Shown here: one piece after another, positions 55,119 through 64,000 of the stretch
Position numbering within the stretch: the first letter of the stretch is position 1
Layout: every line of letters starts with the position of its first letter
NCBI GenBank assembly: GCA_038025085.1
Contig: CM076143.1
Location: 10,253,001 to 10,317,000 of the forward strand
DNA length: 64,000 bases
Reading direction: 5' to 3'
Origin: Tetragonia tetragonoides
Lineage: Eukaryota; Streptophyta; Magnoliopsida; Caryophyllales; Aizoaceae
Position numbers and translations under genes: made by a program
The notes under the pieces: generated by a model
Told to the model about the DNA's origin: nothing
Databases searched by the model: none
Seen by the model: only the letters and a program-made list of their open reading frames with translations

Positions 55119-57753
55119 TGTGATACCCCAATATTTTCTATAATTATAATATCGATCTATAATTCTTTTATAAATAGTTTCGGAGATTTAAATCTTATAT
55201 TTATATAACAATTCGATTTACTCAAATTAAGCCATAATAATATTAATTATTATTATGGGAATTTCGTGATTTATAATTGTCAAATTGAGGAATTTAATTA
55301 AAATAGTTTTGTATATGAATAAGATTTATTCAAATTATTTTAATTAGTATTTAATTGATTTTAATTATTTTTAATTAGTAATTAAATCAGAAAATTAATC
55401 CTAAGTCTAGTAGGTTTTGACTTTCATTGACTAGAGACCTATATAAGCTATGAGATGGGCCAATTGATCAGTTTTCAAAAACTGAGCCAAAACCTCACAA
55501 TTTCTCTCTCTCTCTCTCTCTCATGGTACACTCTCTCCTCTCTCTCTCTCTCTCTCCAAACCGCAGGCACACACTCTCTCATCCCCCTTGCTCGGCCGCC
55601 AATCGCCGGAGGACCACCAGGCCACCACCAGGTGAGCCGCTCTCCCCCTTTCCTTCTTTCTCTCTCTCTTTTCCCTTCTCTCTCTCTCCCCGTGCTCTAT
55701 TTTCGCCCTCCCCTGTTTTGCTGACCCGCGACTGTTGCGCCACCGCCGCGCCTGGGTGGTCACCGACGAGTGGCCGACGTGGCAGGGTCCTCCCCGTCGC
55801 TCCTCCCTCTCTTAGTCGCTCTCTCTCTCTATCTCTCTCGCAATTCTTCTCTCTCTCTCTCTCTCTCCCACACTTTCTTTCGCTCTCTCTCTCCTCCATC
55901 GCCGGCGCTCCGGCGAGCCACCGCCGACCATTGTGGTCGGTGGGTGGTGCTCTTGGTGATGGCAAAGTTCGTGGGTCCCCATGCTTGGTGTATCACGGCC
56001 TAGACTCGAAAAACCGATTAAGGTTTCGTTTAATAATTTCGTTTTAATTATGTTCGTATTTTTTAGTATTTTTTAATAATTATTTATTTTTCTATACCTT
56101 GTTTGGAGTCCGAATCCGAATTTTTGAAAGCCAAGATTGATTGAAATAAATAAATGAATTTAAATAAAATATTATATTAATATTTTATTACTGTTTGGAT
56201 TTTCGTATTTACTGATTATGTCTCGATAATTATTTTTAATTAGGACCAAACGGACAAGCGTGATCGGGTTGTGATTAGCAAGGTTACCTACTGCGTAGTG
56301 AGCATTTGTTAGGTAAGCGATTGTGCCTACCTCTTTCCAAAGCCCCATCAAAACTATTTTGATGTGTTAATTATGTGCTATTTGAATATTATTGTGAATT
56401 TAATATGCGAAGCATGATTAAATTATATCGTCGTTAATTATGAGAATTAGAAATATATTCTTCGCTGTAAAAATGAATTATATTGAGTATGACAAGTTTA
56501 TGAAGTTTCGTTAATTAATTAGTTCATATGCTAATTATTGAGCATGTATGGTGATGTTGAATTTCTAATATTATTATGATATAATATACGTGCTATTTGG
56601 AATGGGTTATTATTGAGTGCTAGTGAGCACCTAATATATCTTGATGGTTTGTTTGTGAAAGTGTAATTTTTGGATATCATAATTTACTGCCGAAGTGCTG
56701 CCGAATATTCGTTAGACATATGTGAAGCATGATTATGATAATATACATTTATGTCATTATCGTCGTTATTATTATTCATTATCATGAGCATGAAATGAAG
56801 TAGTATGTCGTGGTCTAGTTGTACCACTAGGTCAATCAATGCAAGTATGTGAATTGAATTATAAATGAGACTAAGACTCCTAATGGATCCCTAGGAGTCG
56901 TCGAGCAATCGAGACTCATCTAATTGAAGTAGTCTAGGGATGCGTGATTCCCAAGTTACTTATTATGGACACCTTGTAGTGTGTTCGGGACGGATCATTC
57001 TCCATCGTTTAATTCTCTACATATCGATTATTATGTTAGAGGTAGTGTGAGTATACACTAGAGTAAGTCCATGGCATGTCTATATCTATCTATGAACAGT
57101 ATGGGCAATCGTTGTTCTATTCGCTCTCTTATTTCTCTAATCAAGATGGTTTATCTGTTTGTATTCGAATGATCACTAAAGCAAGAATTGCATGCATGTA
57201 ATTGAATATTGAGTATGCTTGTGCTTGATTGTATGACTACTTGTGCATGCAAATGAATTTCAATGATTCTTCTAAAAACCCAGGTAAGATTTGCGAAAGT
57301 GTTTTTACTGGGTATGGACGACGTTTATTCAGTTTATCTGATTTTTGTTTTCTTTTGTTTCTTCTCTTTTCTTCTGTACCTTGTTTCCGTCACGGAAACA
57401 AAAGTGCAAGTGTAGCTGAGTGAGGACGATAGCTTGAAGTTTAAACGTGGGTTGTTTCTCTAGACTTATGATTTATTTTGGATTGTGGGATTTTTAGTTT
57501 GTGCCCTTGAAGGCAAAGTTGTAATAATACTTTAATGGACTTAAGTTCACTTGATAGACAACTCTGATATTAATGTTTAGTTTGTTTAGATGCTTCCTTT
57601 GATACCTAGTTTTTTCTTTCTGCTTAGCATTTATTCCTTAGCGATAAATGTTGTAGTAGCATCCCTCGGGTTTGGGACGGTTCATCGGTATTGAGTCGTG
57701 TATAGCGACGTCGATAGTTCCCAGAAAATCGTTGCGAATTCGAGAGTGTTACA
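55119..57753 (+). mobile_element. Tekay-like solo LTR, 2,635 bp, with 5-bp target duplication
   Basis: It starts TGTGATACCCCA and ends GAGAGTGTTACA, with the perfect duplication GTGTA at 55114-55118 and 57754-57758. A TATA box (CTATATAAGC, about 55438) precedes several (CT)n runs (55503-55560, 55650-55690, 55815-55895) and a GC-rich leader-like segment. There is no interior and no second LTR. ORFs inside (55455-56047) are made by the CT runs. End motifs resemble the nested element at 4904, but the body differs. Confidence 0.88.
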
Positions 57754-57949
57754 GTGTACCAATAACACTTCACTATTTGAAGAATATGCAACCTCCATTA
57801 ATTTGAAATTGTTGGTTTTTAATTTCAATTTTCCACCACAAATTTCAAATTCATTCCCCAAATTTTAAATTGTAAATTGAAGTGCCATTTTCGCGTAGGC
57901 ATGTTTTGTGAACTAAATCGAATTATTGTGGACCATATCACTTCACTGT

Positions 57950-58705
57950 TAAAAGAACATGTCAACTAAGATAATTGAAACAAGCATGAAAACTCAAAAA
58001 TTGGCATTCCTAGTCAGCCAAAAAATTATTGGGCTAACCAAGAAAGAATTAATTTTCATAAAACTGATCACATAGGAACATCGTGCACATTTAAAATTGT
58101 CTTTGTAATATATACATATTCAAACTCTCATTTAAAGATTATTGTGCACTCTCAATCTATTCTGTTATGCATTTGCGTGTCCATATAACTTGCAAGTCGA
58201 CATTTAAAAATGAACTAATTAATAATCAAGATTGTATGATTTGAACCATTAGCCTATATCACCAAAACAAATTAAATTTCACATGTTTGTGAATTGCATT
58301 TACTAAGGGCTCGCTCTCTTCACCTTTTTTTTATTTTATTTTATTGAACTTATCTGCACAATACTGAACTAAAATATAATGAACTGAACTTATTTTTGTT
58401 GAATTCACAATTACAAATAAAGAGTAAAGTTGTACTTTGGTTTGCCGAATTGTACTGAATTTTTCTGAACTTAACTTCTTTTTACTGAACTGAACTGAAT
58501 TCTACTGAATACTTCAGGGAGAAGGTGAAGAGAACATGCCCTAAGTCAGCAACCCAAATACACTACCATTTAACTTTACTACAATTTACACACGTTCTTC
58601 AAAGTTATATACATGTGACACAAAAAAAGCATGATCAAATCTAACTCGATAATAAATACATTATCAAGTCAATACATAAATGACATTTTCGCTTCACCGT
58701 GACCT
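57950..58705 (+). repeat. Dispersed repeat, copy 2 (carries a MITE)
   Basis: Direct copy of 54225-54795, interrupted by the 235-bp MITE at 58307. At the corresponding place copy 1 reads TTTACTATCTCAGCAACCC, which serves as an approximate empty site. Confidence 0.7.
58307..58541. mobile_element. Tourist-like MITE, 235 bp
   Basis: Ends GGGCTCGCTCTCTTCACCTT and its inverted relative AAGGTGAAGAGAACATGCCC, flanked by TAA on both sides (58304-58306, 58542-58544). The interior is rich in ACTGAACT. Confidence 0.85.
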
Positions 58706-58849
58706 ACAAGTCAACATAACTGAATACTTAAAGGTAAAGAAATAAATTCAAACTAGATAAATAAAAAGGAATAGAGTTGGGAGAGTTATTTTAATATTGG
58801 CTAGCTCATAACTAGCTAACAACACCAATTTTTTCACACGCATATATTA

Positions 58850-59095
58850 CAACGAAAGTTTTAAATGGTGCACCATGTTGCTACGTGGTTCGCCTTACGA
58901 GAGATATTTCATTCTTGGCTAGCCTAAAATTTTCTTGGTTAACCAGAAATGCCAATTTTCAAGTTGTAAGATGCATCCTTTTTAAATGGCGGACCATTGT
59001 TGCTATGTGGTCGACCTTATGGTAATTATTGCGTTCTCGCCAAGCCCAAACTATTTTTTTTTGGCAACAAATAAACGAATATGCATATGACAAGG
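58850..59095 (-). repeat. Inverted partial copies of the dispersed repeat
   Basis: TTTAAATGGTGCACCATGTTGC and CTACGTGGTTCGCCTTACG (58862-58905), and again TTAAATGGCGGACCATTGTTG with CTATGTGGTCGACCTTATGG (58983-59022), are two reverse-complement relatives of 54325-54365. This suggests a larger foldback-type element. Confidence 0.55.
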
Positions 59096-59680
59096 AATAT
59101 TAATAGTCATAAGTTTCTACTACATACTGGTTAGTCATGGATATTACTCCCTCTATTTTATATGCAAGCGGATTCTCAATTCTAATCTCAAATTTGATTT
59201 GATTTTAGGTCAAATTATACATTCCTAACGAGTTGGACCTACATTACCGGCAACGCACCTTTACAGTGGTGGTGCTGTCGTTTCTTTTGCAACAATAAGG
59301 GGAAAGGGGAAAGAGCACAAAATTGGGAGTTTGATTCACTCCCCCATTTACTTCATAATTAATTTTATTAAAATAATTTGCATATATCGCACCCAAATCT
59401 AATTTTATTTTGAAAATCTCCCCCACAATAATTCAAATAATAATCAACACAAATATTGAGTTTATAAAACCCATAATGAATGTTTATAACTGTAGCTTTG
59501 GTACGTAATCGTATCATACTTGGTGAACATAATGGAACCCAATGTTGTTATGGATTTTCATATGGTGGAAATCTTGGAATGGTTTACATCTTCTAGTCTA
59601 CTGACTCCGGTCTAGTACTTATAACTGAGATCATGATTTGTGACAAATTTTTTATGATCAAATTAGTGTTCTTGCTCTTA

Positions 59681-59916
59681 GGGTATGTTCTTTTCCACTT
59701 ATTAAGTAATAGATAGTAAGTTCAGTTTTATTCAATTCAATTTAATAGAGTTCAGTTCAATTCAGTGGAGTTCAGTACAGTGATGTGATGTGATCTACTT
59801 TTCCTCTTACAGATTACTATTCATTTCAGTTTAGTTTAGTTTAGTTTAGTTTAGTTTAGCTCAGTTCAATTCAGATCAGTCTAGTTCAATTCAGTTCAGT
59901 AAAAAAGAACAAACTC
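59681..59916. mobile_element. Tourist-like MITE, 236 bp
   Basis: Ends GGGTATGTTCTTTTCCACTT and AGTAAAAAAGAACAAACTC, flanked by TTA on both sides (59678-59680 and 59917-59919). Size, termini and the TTCAGT-rich interior place it in the same family as 58307. A half copy of the 60436 family follows directly at 59920. Confidence 0.75.
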
Positions 59917-60435
59917 TTAGGCTATGTTTGATTCAACTTAAATTTACTTAAATTTAGTTCAGTTCAGTCATGTTACAATACCATTAAGAATTAATTCGAT
60001 GGATGATTAGTTCAAAGAATTTATCCAAGTTAAAATACTATTAAGAATTAAAATGAAACTAAAACAACTGATTTATATGTATGTAGAACAAAGAGTTTTT
60101 ACGTTATTCTAATTTAATGGGCTCCAATGGAAGCAATAGAGATGAATGCCATATTTTTTTCAACGAATATATATGTATTTAAATTATGATGTAATTTGTA
60201 AAATAATAAATGTAAAATTCATATATTTACTTTAAATATTACTGTGTAGTATACCAACTAGCCAACTGGAACACCATAGTGTACGTTTCATCAAATTGAG
60301 TTTATGATACTTTAATATTTAGTGTACTATACTTTCTATAATTGATTTTTTTTTTTTATCACTTACTCCAACTTTTTTTTTGATAGAACTTACTCAAACT
60401 TATAGGTACTTACTCCATTTATCAAACGACACTTA

Positions 60436-61229
60436 GGCTCCGTTTGATTCACCTGGATAAAACTTATCTGAACTGAACTGAATTGATCTAAATTGAATTG
60501 AAGTGAACTCATTTTTTAACCTTGACCGTTAACCATTTAAAATTTGTCCAAACATAGTCAATATTGGACTCATTTGAAAGTATGTGTTGGACCAAAGATC
60601 TCCACGCTCAATATCGGTTAAGGAAAGTATTCTAGTTAGAATATAAGTCTAGTTTATGTAAAGTATTGTTGAGCAAGTCAAGCATATTATATTGTTAAGA
60701 TAATATTTAGTAGTAGTTTCCTAATTGTATTAGGAGTCAAGTTAGGTTAAAGTAACCTATTAGTTATATTCTAGTTGTGGCCTATATAAAGAGGTCATAG
60801 GAGAAGGTAAAAAGATGTGAGTGATCGAGGGGGTTTGTCCCCGACTCCATTTAGTGTAGCCAGGTGCTCTGGGATGTTCCCATCACCAAGTCCAGTATGT
60901 CAAGTGCCAAAGTATAGTAAAGTTTAGCCCGTGGATTTTTATCCCTCAAGTTAAGGAGGGGTTTTCCACGTATATCTTGTGTTCTTTACAGTTATGCTTC
61001 CGCATGCGTTATAGTCTAGGTAGAGTCCACGTACAGTGGTCTCTAAGCATAGAGAAAAGCCCAACAGTATGCTTTGAGATCTTTCTGATGACATAATTAT
61101 CATCATGAAATTATTTCGCAATAAAAAGTTATATGAGTGCTAAAGTTACGCATGAACTGAACTGAACTGAACTGAACTAAACTAAACTGAACTGAATTTA
61201 AGTAAAATTAAGGTGAATCAAACAGACCC
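60436..61229. mobile_element. Tourist-like MITE interrupted by a solo LTR
   Basis: Ends GGCTCCGTTTGATTCACCT and AGGTGAATCAAACAGACCC, flanked by TTA (60433-60435, 61230-61232). Without the inserted LTR and its duplicated target the element is about 307 bp. ACTGAACTGAACT repeats lie near both ends. Confidence 0.85.
60585..61066 (+). mobile_element. Copia-type solo LTR, 482 bp, nested in the MITE
   Basis: Starts TGTTGGACC and ends GCCCAACA, with perfect GTATG target duplications at 60580-60584 and 61067-61071. TATA-like CTATATAAAGAGG at about 60782; GGGTTTTCCACGTATATCTTGTG (about 60960) resembles the same part of the Tnt1-type LTR at 30768. Confidence 0.9.
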
Positions 61230-61232
61230 TTA

Positions 61233-62180
61233 CTCCATATCATGAAAATTTTACTCCAACTTATAGGTACTTACTCCATTTATCAAATGACACTTACATA
61301 TCATGAGAATTTTACTCCAATTCATAAGAAAATAACTTACTCCAATTCATAAGAAAATGGAACTTTGCTCTTTCTTTTCAAAAAAAAAAAAAACACACAC
61401 ATTTTACGTATTTCCCCCACCAAACAAGAAAATGGAACAAAAATGGGCAAAATACACCTTATCAGTAAAAAAACAAAACTAAAAGAAAAACGAAACTACC
61501 TTATCACTAATTTTTCATACATTAAAATAATTCTAGAATTGATTCTCCAAAATAAAGAAAAATAAAAAAATTCTAAAACTTTGCCCAAAAAATACTTTCA
61601 AAGACTTCTTTTTTCACTCTGTCAATTTCCGTATCAAACCATTTGTGAAGCTCCACCACCATTTCTAGCACAAGTATGCAATTTTGCTCCATTTCTCTCT
61701 CCTGTTTGTGGTAGTGGGCATGTTTTCAATAACTTTCATTGGTTCTGCTACTATTTGTAGAAGTAGTGATTGGTTGAATTAAGCTACTATGGAGTAATAG
61801 AGATTTATACGTTTTGGAGATAAAACAATGATGGAGAAGGAGAAGGAGAAGGAGAAGGAGAGGGAGAGAGAGAGGGAGAGGGAGGGGACAAGGATGGAAA
61901 GGGGACAGAGAAAGGAAGAGGATGACGAAGGGCTGGATCTGGAATTGAAGGAAGTTTTGTTGGTTTACCTGTTTAACAGATAATAGGTTATGGGGGCTTT
62001 GAGAAATCAATAGGCTGAGATCAATTGTAACACATCAACGGTAGAGATTTGTGTTCTTGATGGTCCCTTTATGGACCAAAGAATTTTCCATTCCCTTTGC
62101 ATACACTTGTCTCTCGTACAGTTGTAGGAACACACAAAAGAAAGAAAATAGAGTAAGAGACAAAACAAAAGTTGCATAAC
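61233..62180. other. Intergenic DNA upstream of PNG1
   Basis: AT-rich. A (GGAGAA)n/(GGGAGA)n purine tract occupies about 61834-61890. GGTACTTACTCCATTTATCAAA repeats a phrase found just left of the MITE at 60402. No gene recognised. Confidence 0.5.
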
Positions 62181-62438
62181 TACAGTCCATCCACAGAGAA
62201 GCTTGTTTCACTCTTTAGTCCCTCCCTGGCAGCTTCCCAGTACCTTTCATTCTCTCTCTAGTGAGAGTGCAACAAAACCAAACGTATACAAAACCTATAT
62301 TTATTCTCTCTCTCTCTCTCTCTCTCCCCATTCGGCATTCGGCATTCGGCATTCGGCAAACCGCAACAAATCCTCACAACTGACACCCAAAACCCCCCAA
62401 AGGTCGAACTCAAAAAAATAATTAAAAATAATATAAAA
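62181..62438 (+). promoter_or_regulatory. PNG1 5' UTR / proximal promoter
   Basis: C/T-rich leader with a (CT)n run at 62306-62327 and four GGCATTC units at 62334-62357 directly upstream of the ATG. A possible TATA-like CTATATTTATTC is at 62296. The transcription start is not determinable. Confidence 0.45.
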
Positions 62439-64000
62439 ATGGTTGCTCGCAAGTTTCTCATCCGCCATGATAATTCCACCTTCAACGTCGATTATGATAC
62501 TGATGATGGCCTCGAAGTCAGTCTCTCTCTTTCTCTCTCCTCAATTCACTTCAGTTTTCGATATTCTGTTGAAAATGTGGTATCAATTCTGTTGATTTTA
62601 TTTGCAGGTATTCAAATTTCAGTTATTTTCTCTCACCTCAATCCCACCGGACGAACAAAAGGTATCCATTTCCGTTTCTCTATGCTTCAGTTCACATCTG
62701 ATTTCGGTGAATTGCTTGATAGTGTTTTATATTTTTGAATTTATTTTATGTAGATTGTTGGTGGAGATGATGATAATAAGGTCGTATGTGATGATTGTGA
62801 CCTAATTTCGATATCGGAGAAGCTGAAATTGATATCGATCAACGATCAAGTCAGCAGTGAAGCTGAATCAAGTCAGTCAACTGGTAAGTCTCACGTCAAC
62901 GAAGATTTAGTTAAGTCAGATGAAGAATTCGCTCGAATGTTGCAGGTAACTATTGTAAATTATTGAATGAAGTTTGTAAATGAATTTTTACATCAATGTC
63001 TAAATCATGAACTTAAACAGTTGAGAAGTCCTTAACCAGTTAGTTAGGCCTCGTTTGTTCGTTGAAGTGTACTTCCCATGGAAGTAGTAAATTTATGGAC
63101 GATGATCATGGAAATTAACGTTACATATGGACGGTGGAAATCCATGGGGCTAAAATTGTTTTTCATGTGAAATAATTGCAATTTGATAGAATTAGCCTCA
63201 TTGATTTGTGCAAGTGCTAAAATTCCATGGGGAAAGGCGTGTTTGGTGAGAAGCTCCCTTTACCTAGCCCTCTATGTAAATTGTTACCTACTTCCCGTCT
63301 ACTATAAACTTACCAGTGGCTTTTTCACAATCTTCAATGTGGTACTTTGACCATTTTGTCTAAATTAATAAGTAGACAATTAGAATTTGTAAAATATGAT
63401 AATTTGAAAAGGTAATGAATATACATTCAAATCATAACTCTTGGAGTTTTCCTCATAAATTTACAGTCAACAGTTACAAAGTTTGCCCTCAAAAGAGCAA
63501 ATGGGAGGTTTTACAAAGTGGGATGGACGGAGTACAACCCATGAACTTCAAAATCCAAAGAAGTTGATTAACCAAACAATAGGATCTGATCAACTTCAAT
63601 GGAGCTTACATCCAACCAAGCAAGGCCTTACTTTTAGTTTGTCATTTTGTTATTTCATTGTTCAATATAATAAGTTTTCTTTATTTGAAATTTATGAACT
63701 TTTGGGTGGTCAATTTATTTGTGAATGTTATATTAGACTATATAGCAAAGTTCTCGTCTTACAAATAAATAGTTTGGTTCTTGTTAGGCTGAGGAGGAAG
63801 CATTGCTTCTTCAACAATATGTTGCTGGTCAGGACAATGGACAAATGGAGCAAAAGATAAAGCCTTACATTGCTCAAGTTTTGACGGTGATTGAGAGAAA
63901 TTGTTGTGTTCTCCCCACCTGCTATGTGGCTGGCCAATTTGTGTGATTGCCTTTTCTTCTGTAATGTTGTAGTATGAGGACCCAATTTACCAAGAGGCTG
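62439..64000 (+). CDS. PNG1: Peptide:N-glycanase (PNGase), exons 1-5, runs off the window
   Basis: PNG1 removes N-linked glycans from misfolded glycoproteins in ER-associated degradation and belongs to the transglutaminase-like superfamily. Exons with GT-AG borders and consistent phase: 62439-62516, 62608-62661, 62754-62945, 63788-63886, 63973-64000. The product begins MVARKFLIRHDNSTFNVDYD, then TDDGLE|VFKFQLFSLTSIPPDEQK|IVGG, the N-terminal ubiquitin-like/PUB-adjacent part of plant PNGases, then KSDEEFARMLQ|AEEEALLLQQYVAG and YEDPIYQEA. All five exons are in phase 0. The catalytic Cys-His-Asp core would lie beyond the window. Exon 1 has the weaker donor GTCAGT. Intron 3 is 842 bp, the others 86-92 bp. 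Confidence 0.9.
62946..63787 (+). other. PNG1 intron 3
   Basis: 842 bp, AT-rich, starting GTAACT and ending TTGTTAG. The part from TTAGGCCTCGTTTGTTCG (63047) to GGCGTGTTTGGTGAGAAGC (63236) resembles MITE-like sequence, but I could not match two inverted ends. The ORF at 63483-63860 overlaps the exon and is a shadow. Confidence 0.6.

Noticed and set aside
55455..56047. Overlapping ORFs (89-174 codons) rich in Ser-Leu or Arg-Glu
   Set aside because: They are produced by (CT)n runs inside the solo LTR.
63047..63260. A MITE in PNG1 intron 3
   Set aside because: The left part resembles a Tourist end, but no matching inverted right end or target duplication was found.

Overview
The window is nuclear DNA from a flowering plant, most likely a eudicot, and is made largely of transposable elements. 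The evidence is plant-specific retrotransposon lineages (Ty3/gypsy Tat with two RNase H domains and a G-patch, Tekay-like LTRs, Ty1/copia of RE1 and Tnt1 types), a CACTA (En/Spm) transposon, Tourist-like MITEs, and fragments of three plant gene families (TORTIFOLIA1-like, DUF674, peptide:N-glycanase PNG1). I cannot name the species. Only PNG1, running off the right edge, looks like an intact host gene.

Layout. 1-12.8 kb: a decayed Tat-lineage gypsy element (gag, protease, a second gag piece, G-patch, RT, RNase H, archaeal-type RNase H, integrase). Its RT is split by a nested element made of two 2.1-kb LTRs and only 286 bp between them. 12.8-14.8 kb: non-coding DNA, then the promoter and first exon part of a TORTIFOLIA1-like gene that stops abruptly at repeat DNA. 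14.8-24 kb: remains of Tat-type elements with minisatellites, two polypurine tract/LTR junctions, and two minus-strand genes with plant mobile domain (PMD) and DUF7745-like products. 24-28.3 kb: a 5'-truncated RE1-type copia. 28.9-29.75 kb: a foldback element. 29.9-36.7 kb: a DUF674 pseudogene in two overlapping pieces flanking a Tnt1-type copia, which itself carries a GACCCG-rich terminal-inverted-repeat (TIR) element with a 10-bp target-site duplication (TSD). 36.75-49.6 kb: a CACTA element with TNP2 transposase and a second gene with a Ulp1-like (C48) tail, both on the minus strand. 49.6-62 kb: AT-rich intergenic DNA with MITEs, a 2.6-kb Tekay-like solo LTR, a 482-bp solo LTR nested in a MITE, and local duplications. 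62.4-64 kb: PNG1 exons 1-5.

Two observations deserve most attention. (1) A short motif occurs five times in the Tat-derived DNA (2754, 2933, 3119, 12313, 16250). Its invariant arms and compensatory arm changes fit a nested pseudoknot RNA with four helices, in the same strand order as HDV-like ribozymes. (2) A 12-bp palindrome, GCCGCTAGCGGC, is repeated with fixed 22- and 30-bp spacing in three clusters: upstream of each minus-strand PMD-type gene and upstream of the TATA box of the adjacent LTR. This suggests shared control of the LTR and its antisense genes. All assignments were made by reading the sequence; no database search was run.
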